A stretch of 64,000 bases of DNA, taken from positions 416,018-480,017 of the forward strand of contig JAKMXF010000332.1 of assembly GCA_024704765.1 (NCBI GenBank), written 5' to 3'. The notes beneath the pieces were generated by a model, which made no database searches, was not told the origin of the DNA, and saw only the letters and a list, made by a program, of their open reading frames with translations. A program made the translations under genes and the position numbers. How positions within the stretch are numbered: the stretch's first letter is position 1; every line of letters starts with the position of its first letter. This document shows positions 36,787-48,569 of this stretch, piece after piece. Source of the DNA: Oopsacas minuta (Eukaryota; Porifera; Hexactinellida; Lyssacinosida; Leucopsacidae).

Positions 36787-39292
36787 CGAAGAAGTTAGAC
36801 TAGAGTCACTCCAATCAATAATTTGACTCACTAATACTCATCAGATAAATGAAATGAGTATCATTGGAAAGAGGAGACCTGAATGTTTTAAGCAATATAT
36901 TTGATTTTAAAAACCTTAACTTTTGTATTTAAAATTTTTAGTGTCACGACTCCCTTGAATTTATCCACCCAAAGTCTGAATTCGATTCTGAAATTATATA
37001 TGCATACTTTGGTTTTATGGACGTTTATGAAAATTAGCTTTCATAAGTATATCAACAACTCAAGGTGCTAGAGGAAATCAAATTTTAAGCCAGGAGTGAG
37101 AATATTTAGGGATGAATCATATCCTACAAAAGTAAAGTCAGTTCGAACTCATGGTTCTTACCATAAATTTAACTGAATTTCAATTATTCTTGTGCTAATC
37201 GATATTTGAGATATAGACGTATATAACAATATCGATACTTTCGTGAAACACTACAAATTATCACCAGCAACGCCCTGCAAAAATTGATAACTTCTCAAAT
37301 TTTTGTGTATCATGAATTCTAACTTTGAGATCAATTCTTTTCAGAACATTATTCAAAATTTATAGATACCTTCTTTCGTATCTTATAATTCAATTTCCTT
37401 GAAAAACAGGCGGTCGCTAGTACATTTTGTAAGATTTTTATATATTTTTGTTTTTTCTAAATTTCCTCAATTGCTTCTCTATAATTAATACGTTTTAATA
37501 TGGTATTATTGTATAGACTATCTCGTAAGACTATACAACACTTGCTTAGATCATTAGTACGTATATGAAGTCGTATCGTCATACTTGTTATATACGTTAT
37601 AGTTCCCATTGCAAATTGTTACAACAAATACTTAAATTTTGGGACGGACTTCTTTGTAGTTAACCTACACACAATAGAGTTGAAATACATCCTTGGTTGT
37701 GTAATATCAAAGATGATAAACACTATCGTGTATACACCATTCCCATATTATAGAATTTAGTCTTCAAGATGCTTCAAATAGAAATAGCTGCTCCAAATCT
37801 TGTTTCAGAAGTATAAATGCTGATTTCACTCTTCACTATCCGAAACCAATTTCCAACAATAGCGATGCTGACCCCTAAAAATGTATACACATCTTTTTCA
37901 CTTTCTACATTACACTTAGGATTGTGAACCTGTGGAAGGGGATTTGGTTCCTCAACTAAAATTAACACGAACAAGGTATTCAGAATAAACATTCTGTAAG
38001 CTGATACTAGCATTATATCGAATTCCTTTCTTTGTTCCAATTCACAACTAATGGAATGATCAAAATTTCACTACTTAAAACTGACATATTTTACCAAAAA
38101 ATTTGATCAACTAAACTATGACCAGGTTGTATTAGAACTAACCACAAAACTAAGAGTGACCTACACTCAACAAAGCTATGGTTATAAGCACCTGTGATGC
38201 CATTGATTTAAATGAAAACACTAATCAATCAAACATGCATCAGAAAATTGAAAAACCAGATATATTCATATCATTAGATAACCTATATAAGTGTTATACA
38301 TGATTAAATCAGAGGTAGATGATACCTACACAATAATAACATATCGTCTCGTAACTCGAATGCAAGTCAAAATATAGATGACCCAAATGATAAAACTGAT
38401 ATAGAACCACTCAGCTACAGTCATACTCAGAACTTATATATTTATGACAATACGACAATATACTTAGGTGCTATGATAAAATTAGATATGTTAGTTCCGA
38501 AGAACAATACCACAAGAAAGACGCAAATGTTACTAGTTACGTACGTATTTACTTGTATGCACAAGAATGAAGTTTAACATTGACTACAAATGAAAACGAA
38601 CCATTCAAAATATATTACCACCAATATTTAAATAAAAGAACTAGTGACCCTGTTTACTTTAAGGAAATTGAATTATAAGATATGAAAGAAGGTATCTAGA
38701 AATTGTGAAGGGGTTCTAAAGAGAAATAACTTCAAGAATTGATCTCAAAGTCAAATTCTTAATACACAAAAAACCTGGGAATTTATCAATTCTTGCAGGG
38801 CATTGGCGGTGAAATTTGCAGTGTTTCACGAAAGTATTGATATTGTAATAAACTTCTATGTCTCAACTATTGATTAGCATAAGATAATTGAAATTCAGTC
38901 GGAATTAGGGCAAGAAACATGAGTTCGAACTGACCTAACTTTTGTAGGATATGATTCATCTCCTAACACTCTCACTCCTGACTTAAATTTAGAATTCCTC
39001 TAGCTCCGCGAGTTGTAAATACGAAATTTAATTTTCATAAACATCCATGTCACTATAGTATGCATGTATAATTTCAGAATCGAATTCTAACTTTTGGTAG
39101 GTAAATTCAAAGGAGTCGGGACACTAAAATTATAACCAAAAAAGAAACTAAAGTAAAGGTTTTTAAAATCAAAACATATTGCTTAATACATTCAACTCTC
39201 CTCATTCCAATTATACTAATTTCGCTTGCACCTGATGAGTACAATAGGTGAGTCGAATTAGTGACTTAAGTGACCCTAGTCTAACTTCTTCG
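36787..39292. mobile_element. 2.5-kb element with ~640-bp inverted arms
   Basis: The left arm (36787-37422) and right arm (38639-39292) are reverse complements over their whole length with scattered mismatches. The outer edge is CGAAGAAGTTAGACTAGAGT against the complement of CTAGTCTAACTTCTTCG. The inner edge is CTTGAAAAACAGGCGGTCGC against GTGACCCTGTTTACTTTAAG. Internal shared blocks include TTTCGTGAAACACT and GAGTTCGAACTGACCTAACT. The 1.2-kb middle has only an unrecognised 88-codon minus frame (38040-37774). Long-arm elements of this kind are often MULE-like or foldback transposons. No target duplication was identified, so the superfamily is unknown. Confidence 0.8.
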
Positions 39293-39344
39293 TAGTAGTT
39301 TCATGTTCATTGAAACAAATGATTCGCACTTTTCACTCCCAGAG

Positions 39345-39841
39345 TGGACAAATATGTACAATTACTCTTGTAGAATAGAAAACGGTAATTGCTCATTGGT
39401 ATATAAATGTTTGTATACCCCATGTTGACGAAATTGGTCAATTCTTCATCGAAGATTGAAGACATCTCAGCATCTTTGGCACCACGATGATGTAAGTTCA
39501 AACAAAGCCATCGCAAACTCTGGATTTCTTTGCAGAAAACTCGATTCAAGTACTTCCTCATCTTGCCTATTCTCCAGATTTAGACCCTTGCGGTTTTTCG
39601 GTGTTTCCAAAGTTAAGAAACAATTTCGTGGAAAATATTTTTGACAGCACAAAAGGAGCAACCTCCGCCCATAATTCTGATTCTAGAACTACCAAAGAAG
39701 ATTGGAAAGCTATTAAAAAATGGTTTTGGAGGATGAAACTTTGACTAGATTATAATGGAGAGTCATTGAGAAATGTGACGATTTTAAGCTAATTGAATAA
39801 ATAAAAGTATGCGGGGCTAAAAACTTTCGAAGGGACCCTCG
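39345..39841 (+). pseudogene. mariner 3' fragment (transposase C-terminus and right end)
   Basis: Contains the mariner catalytic end across frame changes (HHDDVSSNKAIANS, PHLAYSPDLDPCGFSVFPKL, then TKEDWKAIKKWFWRMKL) and finishes with CTAAAAACTTTCGAAGGGAC CCTCG followed by TA (39842-39843). That terminus is the classic mariner inverted repeat. The 5' two thirds and left end are missing. The truncated side lies immediately beside the long-arm element. Confidence 0.8.
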
Positions 39842-39849
39842 TATAAGTA

Positions 39850-40440
39850 GTGATTCAAATTATAATGGTGGTGGTATCGGATCTATTGAACATGCTGAAG
39901 ACTCATCTATCACAGTTTCAACAATGGTATCAGGCCTGATGAAAAAATTATCTAACAATGTCAGGTTAATCCCCTGAGTTCTAGTTCCCTTTGCAGAATT
40001 GTTTCCAATTGTTACTAGAACAATATCTAACACTGAGAGTTATAATGTATACGGAGATGCATTATGTACTGATAACTACCCACTCAATGGATGTCTATCT
40101 AAACATTTCCCAGCAGAGTTAAGAAGTTTATTGCATCAAGTTAAATAGCCATGTAACACAGATAGATATATCATTTTATTCTCTGATTTGTCCAGATAAT
40201 CAAGTCAATTAGAAATAATTGGCTTAATTTAAAGGATTATGAAAATGAAATCATTGTCCGAAATTTGACTATTGTATGGACCAATTCTGCAGGGGAGAAA
40301 GATCCCATGTTAATTCCCGAAAAATCTATACCAGCTGTTAAAATATTTCTCCACAAATATTATCTCATAAGTTCCACTGATCCTACAATATGTTTAGGTC
40401 TTTCAGGATATTCGGACCATATTCAAATCAGAAGAGTGTA
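39850..40440 (+). other. Unrecognised decayed coding-like stretch
   Basis: The plus strand reads like protein across a few stops and one frame change. Examples are GGGIGSIEHAEDSSITVSTM, ALCTDNYPLNGCLSKHF and, in another frame, YENEIIVRNLTIVWTNSAGE and KIFLHKYYLISSTDPTICLG. I do not recognise the family. It follows directly after the right end of the mariner fragment. Confidence 0.3.
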
Positions 40441-41203
40441 GCATGCTCAAACTGGTTCTGAAATTAACATCTAAATCTCGTTGGCCAAATAGACTAGAGA
40501 GGCTGAATGCTAAATTAACCCTTAAAATCTTTAGTGAATCAAATTCAGCGGGACTTTGAGCCATGAATTTGGTGGAAAATTGTTAACAATTCTGCTAATT
40601 TTTGAGATTGATTAATACAATATGGAGAATTTTCAATATGAGTTGGGTAGGTAAGCATATAAGTTTTGAGGGCGAATTCAGTGCACTCTCATCATAGGAG
40701 TATAATTCCGGAGTGCGGCAAATAGATTCGTCCCAGGTTTCTATAACCCTCATTCAAATCTGTACAAATGGTGTCAGCGCGTCAACATTCCCAAGAGATA
40801 TTTCTAGATCGGTCTAGCTTCAATTATCCGAACATCTCCTTGGTCCCAGTTCATTACATATTGTACAAACTACTTCGATTACTTGATCCAGTTGTACTTG
40901 TCTATCAATGGTTTCTGAAATCGTAAAAGTTTTGTATTCTTGTGATAGTTCATTGATATATATGTATCTAGACTAACACAATAAATTATTTGTATAGGAA
41001 GAATTGGCCTGAAGTGCAATTGGAAGTATAATGAGTTTACTATCTAGGCGAGAAAGTTGTAATTCTTCACTGAGATTTTCTAATTGCGATAAATAATGAA
41101 ATGGAATTCACACTGTAGTTCTTAGTAAATCACTTTCAGCATATCTAGATTTCCTGATTCTCATTGTAAGAAATTGGAATTAGCAATTTACCTTAAATAT
41201 TAT
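40441..41203. other. Intron 1 stretch, nothing recognised
   Basis: No family-like open frame, repeat or transposon terminus noticed. Confidence 0.4.
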
Positions 41204-41211
41204 CTTGTCTT

Positions 41212-43945
41212 CAGAGGCGTAAAGTTTTGTCCAAAAGTCAAAATCTGGGGGGGCGGGGCGTGAATACAACATACGCCAGCACATAATCAACCGTAACTAA
41301 CTCAAACATATAATTTTCTACTATTAGTCTATTGCAATCTCTAATTAAATGGATGACTTAGGTCCGAACAAGTTATGACGCTGCATTGTTCTGCCAATAA
41401 ACTCTTCCATTAGAGGTCTGATATCCATTTCTTTAGTGATATCCTTGTGTGCTGCAAGAACAGCGCAGTGATTGAGACGCTGCTGAGTTTGAGAATATCT
41501 CAGCCAGGTGTGGATCCTCCTCATCATACTAAAGGAGCGCTCAGCACCACACACTGATACTGGTAGACATACTTAAATGGTGCATATCATGTGCAGATTT
41601 GGTAGTAGAAACTTGAGTGTTGTCTCTTCTACGAAATTCGAACGCAGAATTTTGATGGTTGGTACGACTCCATTTCCTTCACATAGGGCGAACCAATTGC
41701 GCAGTTCTTGTCTGAGCATCTCAAACTGTACATCACCTTCATAGAATTGAACCAATTCAGTGAAATATGGATCTGACATTTTGGAGTCTTCTAGAGATTT
41801 GCGCAACAGTTCCACTATTCCTAAGTCATTAGCAGAATACATATCTGTGGGTGCATTCGAACAAACATTCATCACAGCCAAATATAGACCAGTGTAAAAC
41901 TCTTTTATTTGTTCTTCTGTCACCAGATTCTGGGTAGCAGCTCGAGTCCGTGCGTCACGTGCTCGTTCAACTCTGAGCAATGCAGGCAAACCAGATGTGG
42001 GTCATCAAGGGCCGAAAACTTAGCAGCGACGTACAGCTCTGCTGCGTTTGTGCAGTTGATTACTTCAGCCGAAAGAGATAAGGCCAAAGTACCAACCCAG
42101 TTTCTGACTTCTCCTGCTGTAGCATGCCTGCTCTGGCATTGCACATGGATTGGGTGACTTTCCATAGAACAGCCTGGACAATTCTGAGGCAAAAATAGTT
42201 CTGAAATGTCTCAAGACTCCTAGGATAACCCTCGGCCCATTCTTTGTTCTTAGCAGGCTCGGTGCGATCATTCTTAAGTTCATCCATGAACTCCAAAATA
42301 GAGGTGTAATGAGCTAAGAAAGCGTCCACAGTAGGCAATCGCATCACCCAGCGTGTAGGACAAAGAGGTCTGAGAACAATGTTGTCAAGGTGAGGATTAT
42401 CATCCATCTCCAGATCCTTGACGATATTGTTGAATCTGTTGAGCTTCTTTGGTGAATTCTTGATGAAGTGAACCACAGAATTCATACGCTCCAGGCCTAT
42501 GGACACCTCGGGAATCATTCCCAATGAATCTTGGACGCACAAGTTCAGCTGGTGGCCGAGACAATACAAGGTACAATGCTTTTGAATTTTCAGTCGACAG
42601 TTTAGCCTGCAGCCAATTATGTAATCCGCCAACATTTGCTGCTCAGTCATATCCTGTCCTCGAATCCCGGAAAAAGGTAGACCAAAAGCTAGCAGTGAAG
42701 TCTTCACAAGATGCAGAAGAGTGTCGGCGTTAGTTCTAATTGTTATGTGAAAGCCTAGAAAGACTTCTTCACTTTCCATATGGGCATTACAGAAATGAAT
42801 GCAGAAGGAAACTTGCTCCTTCCTGTTGATGTCGGATGTCTCGTCCAGAATTATTGAGTATATAGACTATTCTTCAGCGCGCGTTCTTCCTACAGATTCT
42901 GATTTAATGCGAGTAACAAGATGGCGCTGGAGGCCATGGGCGAAGATCTCCAAAATCTCGTTCTGGGACTGAGGTGTCAGATATTTCAATTAGATGTCAA
43001 CAGTGATGTAGTTTTGAACAGAAGTATTGAACTTTCCAATTAACTTGAACAAGCAATTTAAGTTGGCAGTGTTATCTTGATCACGGTGACCACGCAAAGC
43101 CAGACCCTGGTGCCCACATACTCTTACAACCTCGAACACAGCCTCTAGGCCAATCCTGTTCAACTCGTTTTCATTCGCGACCATTCATCTAAAATCACCC
43201 GATGAATATGTGCCAGTTTCACCACATTCAGCGCGTATTCTCCCTCCTTATGAATTCCACAACCGTCGTGTTTCAAGATCCTATCACGCCCCCTTTTGAA
43301 GTCGGCCCATCCAGCCTCCCTGTTGATCCACAACATATTATTGCCACCTTCATATGTTCTCATGTCAGCATTGTTGAAACACTTGCACTTGAGAGAGCAA
43401 AACAGGTCATGCACAACAACGATTTCCTGTTTTCTTCCAACTTCAACCAGGAAAACTCTCCAAACCAGCTACTGTTCATCTTGTGATTTGATGGGTTCAT
43501 CTTAGGCATTTGGCCAGGAAGCTCGTACATGTTCTGGGAACAGGATCTCCAGTTAAATGACTTCAACAGTAGAAGCAGAGTTCGCGTCACCAAGTTCTTC
43601 ACCATGCTCAGCAATTTGCAGAACATTTCCCAAGTTCTCCGATACGGAAGCCGTGGTTTCTAGGGGAGAAGTCATCTGCTTCTTGGAAATGAAGTGGGTC
43701 AAAAGAGTTTGACCTTGCTTCCTTTTCGTGGACTGCTCTGCAATAACAAGGAGGAATGGCATTATACCCAAGAAGTATTCAGTACCTAAGATAATTAGCA
43801 GAGACTAATCTACAAAAAGAGATAACAAAATTGAAGTAAATACACAAAATCTTCTCAAAAAAATGCTGGGGGATGTAAGACCTTCGCCCCCCAGTTTTAA
43901 GGTCTCTGGGGCCAGCCCCGGGGCCCCCCAGAATATACGCCTATG
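41212..43945 (-). mobile_element. hAT element with perfect 8-bp target duplication
   Basis: The ends are CAGAGGCGTA on the left and, as reverse complement, CATAGGCGTA on the right, flanked by identical CTTGTCTT (41204-41211 and 43946-43953). Subterminal sequence is unusually G/C-rich for this window: GGGGGGGCGGGGCG on the left and GGGGCCAGCCCCGGGGCCCC on the right. The 2,734-bp body carries a minus-strand hAT transposase pseudogene. The 8-bp duplication, CAG-like termini and transposase all agree. Confidence 0.93.
41345..43771 (-). pseudogene. hAT transposase pseudogene (TTF/ZMYM1-like)
   Basis: On the minus strand, frames in order give: an N-terminal linker (STKRKQGQTLLTHFISKKQ); a Cys/Trp-rich TTF-like zinc region (MNSSWFGEFSWLKLEENRKS, then LLCMTCFALSS); EGEYALNVVKLAHIHRVILD; a catalytic middle with SEEVFLGFHITIRTNADTLL, GIRGQDMTEQQMLAD and CLGHQLNLCVQDS; LRPLCPTRWVMRLPTVDAF; and finally the hAT dimerisation motif CGAERSFSMMRRIHTWLRYS. 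This matches transposases related to ZMYM1 and P52rIPK-like proteins. At least five frameshifts or stops break it, including near 41570, 42060 and 42990. It is a dead copy, not a domesticated gene. Confidence 0.88.
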
Positions 43946-44452
43946 CTTGTCTTGGTACTAGTGATTATGGCAAAGATGTAAACCAACAATTGTATGTCTA
44001 GATATATTTAAAATAACAAATTGTCTTGCCCCCAGAATTTTCAATTTTCACAGAAATTCTACGCCAATGACCCTAATTCCCCAATGATTTCGATTGCAAT
44101 CTCTTCAAAAACTGGTATGTTGGTTAGATTTCTGGCAAATCTTCCCACGTGAGAGGAAATTTATCCCATAGAGATTCACTAGTTATAAACACAATTACCA
44201 GGCTTCACACTTCTTAACTTACTTTTACAAATCATTGGCTTCGAATACTTGTTGACACCTAAAATTCTAAACGATGCATTGGAAAACCATTTTGGTCTGT
44301 ATCGACAGATGTCAAGTTCCCAAAATCAAATTTCATACTACCCAATATCAGAGTCTGAGCGTAGACAAAAGTTTCTACATGCTCAAATTATCTGTGACTA
44401 AAACACAATCTGGCTCATATAAAAAACACACTAATGGATCACAAACGTAAAT

Positions 44453-44980
44453 TTGCTAATTATGGTGAGGATAAATTTCTTTAGATCTGTATGCCTCAGA
44501 TATAGAACTTATCGATCCCCCAGAATTACCTATTTCCCAAATTTAGGACCTTGTATTTGTCGCCGATTATGCCATATTTTCATATCTCAAGTAGTCAAAT
44601 GGTTGTCAATATGTAAATCTTTCTTAGCAACTGATAATTTTATTCGAGTTATTTATGACATGGGAGGTGAATTTAGATCAATAGTGTTATTGGATAAAGG
44701 TTCTCTAATGTATCAGTCTACTAAAGTAATTGAAATTACAAATATTATAACAGAGGTATTTTGGAAAATTGATAATAAGGAATTCTTTCAAGAAAAATAT
44801 AATGGTTCAATACCGAACCAAGCTTGTAAATTGTCCAGTACTATAATAGAGAATGAGAACAGTGAAATATGGAGAAATTGGCGCAAATGTAATGTGATTC
44901 ATTGGGAAATATCTAAACAACTACTACGAAATCTTTCTAATTGCATTATTTATAACAAGATAAAAAATATAATATGCTAG
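44453..44980 (+). other. Unrecognised 175-codon open frame
   Basis: A long open frame for such AT-rich DNA, starting MLIMVRINFFRSVCLRYRTY and continuing through DNFIRVIYDMGGEFRSIVLL to a lysine/asparagine-rich end. I do not recognise any domain, and no splice or promoter context supports it. It may be part of a decayed element or chance. Confidence 0.25.
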
Positions 44981-45104
44981 TATCAAATCACAAGAACATA
45001 AGGCACAAGAAATAAGAACTCATGTATGTCTGGATTCGTGTAGCTTTATCACTGACTTTCAAGCCTGCAACAGGCAATCTAAGCTACATCAAGAGTATAA
45101 TGGT

Positions 45105-45140
45105 CTATCTATCTATCTATGTATCTATCTACCTATCTAA
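45105..45140 (+). repeat. Imperfect CTAT microsatellite
   Basis: CTAT/GTAT/CTAC tetranucleotides, interrupted. It is the same motif as the array at 31.5 kb. Confidence 0.9.
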
Positions 45141-46017
45141 TCATAAGTACTATTAAAGAAATTTGCATATTTTGTTAGAATCAGTTAAATACTTTATGAT
45201 TTGTTGAATTTATTTGATAAAAGTTTTTGAAATTATAAAATCTCTCACTACCAGGTATTAACTTGCAATTTTATACAAGTTTAATAGGGATTCGTGAGCT
45301 TAATCAGAACAGCTAATAGGGGTTTCAAATTAACTACTGAACATTATTAGGCTTAGGACGTTGTTATGTCTCTCGAAAATCGAATAATTCCTGCTCTGAT
45401 AAAATATAGTAATGCTAATGCATAAATTTGAATATGCCAGCCCACTTCGCTACGCGTTTGCGAAAACTTCGTACCCACACTCGTGCCTACATCTTTGAAT
45501 ACATAAACTCATAAAAGAAACCGTAGCAACATGATACTGCCATAATCTATATTCTGGATACTGTTGTCCCCAAAAGTGAACAAATATTTATGAAACATTG
45601 CTTCAACATCATATTTGACCCCGCATATTCCATTACGCCTGCCGTTAAAATATGAATCTACCACGAATTTGAAATTTGATTAGTTCATGTACCTAAAAGT
45701 AAATGAATATTCACAATATATTGTTTACAATATCAAATTTAGACTCAACATGCTCGATTACCTCAGTATAACCACCGAAAGCATATTTCTACGACAATTT
45801 TTAGCACAGTTGGGCCAATCATATGTAAATTGATTGTTGAAAACAACAATAAATTTAAATATCATTAATCCAAAAGTGTGAAATTCGGATTCAGTGTGTT
45901 CGATAGAATTAGTGAAGTTTTATTGATTTCTATTTACTTCATTGATATACACTATAAATGCATAGTTCTTAAACTATAATTTCGGACTTGCATACCGTAA
46001 AACCATTCCTTGATGAC

Positions 46018-46046
46018 GGACAAACAAACAAACAAACAAACAACAA
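46018..46046 (+). repeat. Microsatellite (ACAA)n
   Basis: About six ACAA units. It is followed directly by the inverted copy of the ~65-bp dispersed repeat. Confidence 0.95.
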
Positions 46047-46062
46047 CTGAGATTGAATAATA

Positions 46063-46128
46063 TAGATTAGTGCATCCATGGTCCATATAAATTAGTGACT
46101 GTCATTGCCTTAATGCATAGAATGCTAT
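46063..46128 (-). repeat. ~65-bp dispersed repeat, copy 2 (inverted)
   Basis: Reverse complement of 30212-30278 with a few substitutions; the core TATGGACCATGGATGCACTA is shared exactly with copy 1. Confidence 0.75.
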
Positions 46129-46717
46129 ATCTTCAAGTAGTTCATTTAAGTTATAGGAATCAATAGTAAATACATTGATTTTTTGAGATTTTCTGGGCAG
46201 CTGATAGTAGAAATAATTTTTTACAATCAATTTTGATGTAACAAATGTCTTCAGTATTGCATATTTAATTAGACCACGAAAAATATTTTATAGGATATAC
46301 TATGATGCTCATTCCACATTGTTGTGAGCTAGGAGGGAGCATTAATCAAACAAAAGTACTTGAATACCACAGAATATACAATTATATACCGGGCTAGACA
46401 GTGGAAGTTTCAATATCCATACGATAATATAGCTGAAAGAACTATTTGACTATATTAGTTGACATTGTCATGACAAAATCCATACAAAATATTCTAATTA
46501 GATATTCTTTCGACAGTTTGCTCATTAAAAAGATAATGAGCTGATTAATTATGTAATTGATTGCACAAAAAACAAATGAAATGGAACCATTCTGATGGCA
46601 TACTTTGGCGTTTTGCAAGATTTACCGTCGTAAATATAATATAAGTGATTTAGTCTTGAAATCACAACAGATACATAATAGGTAATTAAAGACCTAAGAA
46701 ATGCTAAATAAATATTA

Positions 46718-47665
46718 CAGTAGAACTCGGTAAGGACCTACTTGTCTCAAACGACGGAAATTTCCGCCTATCCATACGGTTCTCTATAAGGCCTACCATC
46801 AGATGCACCAGGGATATAGTAGAGGACGGTAAATGTTACATTAGCATACAGAATGGTTGCATATGGTTAAACAGTACTTTTATGCCCAAGTAGATGTATT
46901 ACAGATAAGTAGAATAGCATGTCTCCAAACCAACAAAGCAAAAAATTATCAAAATGTGCAAATTTCTTTGCGTAATAAGCATTATTTGGATAAAAGAGCC
47001 AATCTTTGATGACTGCAGAACGCCAAATATCGCATCTTTGATTTCAAAGTAAATGTACGAAATGATGTAAAGATGCTTTTTGTAAACATATTAAAATTTG
47101 TCATGATAAAGTTGGGAGGTTTTTGAGTTATAGTAGTAACCATGGATGGTGATAATTTATCAATACGCATTATAAGTCGAACACCCTCAATGATACAAGA
47201 AAACTCACTATTGCCGATTTATAGTATATACCCGAATTCCCAAACCCTTTTAGTACATGTTCATATAATATCTCATACGATAATTACGCAATCCTGAATA
47301 TTACCATATATGGATGTGTGATTACTATGCAATAATCCTTGTTGATAAAAGTACCGTTTGTGCGTACGAAACTATTCTGTATACTAATATAATATTTACC
47401 GTACAGTACTATATTCCTAGTCCAAAAATTCGCGGTTGATGGTAGGCCTTAGATAGAGAAGGCTATGGCCCATCTAATCCATTAGGAATGATTCGGTTAA
47501 AACGTACTCGGATAAGAAGTGCAAATTATTTCTTCCCAAAAGAACATAATGTGATGAATCACACTCGGATAAGAAGGACTCAATGATGGGCACAGTATAT
47601 AGACAGTCAATAATTGGCAAAACGTTGCCCGATTTGGGAGAGTGCCCCGATAATTGAGGGGCAGG
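46718..47665. repeat. Inverted-repeat remnant with pogo-like words
   Basis: TCTCTATAAGGCCTACCATC at 46781 is matched in reverse complement by TGATGGTAGGCCTTAGATAG at 47437. The left flank begins CAGTAGAACTCGG, and the right part contains ACTCGGATAAGAAG twice (about 47508 and 47563) and a CCCCGATAATTGAGG word. These resemble pogo/Tigger-type ends, but no coding region, clean terminus or TA pair could be fixed. Confidence 0.35.
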
Positions 47666-47704
47666 AATTAGACAACTATATAAAATTTCACTATTTCCAG
47701 CCAC

Positions 47705-48568
47705 TATTTATATCACATTTCATACAAAAATTCAATGCAATTTATTAATTACTTAAACAAAGGGGAAATGTTCCTTTAACAACCTACAAAAGTACGTGTT
47801 CACTAATCAAGACAATACAATCAGGTCTGGTTATTATGACGTTTTTGGTGCAGGGACACTGTTAGTTGGTAACGTGTTTAGCTCCACCACTCACAACTGA
47901 TTTTTTCTAACGCACAAATATTATCATTATTGTAAATTTTTGAATTATTTCAACATTTACTGAGCGTAATTTAGCTAGAGAGAGTATAAGCTAGCAAAGT
48001 CCAATAAATGCCACCTTTTGTCAACTTTTGAATAAGTCTATCCCTGAGAAATCTTCAAGATAAAGTTAAAAGTTGCCAGTTTTTGAAATGAAATGGATCG
48101 AAATATGATATCTACACATCTTAATGGCAGAAAAGGGTATAAATCCTTATGAATCAGTGATAACTTCAATTTTCTCATGAAATGTATAAGTGAGATTGTG
48201 TTCATATACACGAGTCTCAAATTATATCGGTGTAACTTGATAACTATGATATCACAAAATTTAACTGTTTAGGGATATTATATACTCTGCGAATAGAATA
48301 TTTATATCGGGTATTGGTAACTAGGTATTAAACAAAATAATAATTAATAAGAACATCATATAACAAAATGTAGGCCAGGGCCCAGATTTAGTATCGTCCC
48401 TAAGTAACAGTTGGAATTATGCTCAGTACCAGCGAGTTCATATACTGGTGCAATGTAATTAATATGATAGATCTGATGAAATAAATTTGTGGACTATTCA
48501 GGCGTTTCTCCAGAAGTACACTTAGTCTCCAATTCTGGAATTTGATAAAAAATAACTACATAACAATC
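47705..48568. other. Intron 1 stretch, nothing recognised
   Basis: AT-rich, no family-like open frame or repeat noticed. Confidence 0.4.
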
Positions 48569-48569
48569 A

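Noticed and set aside
41345-43771. Host ZMYM1-like gene with several exons
   Set aside because: The breaks do not coincide with GT..AG introns, and the element has its own ends and a perfect 8-bp target duplication.
44453-44980. 175-codon open frame as a protein-coding gene
   Set aside because: No recognised domain, no supporting splice or regulatory context. Listed only as an unexplained open frame.
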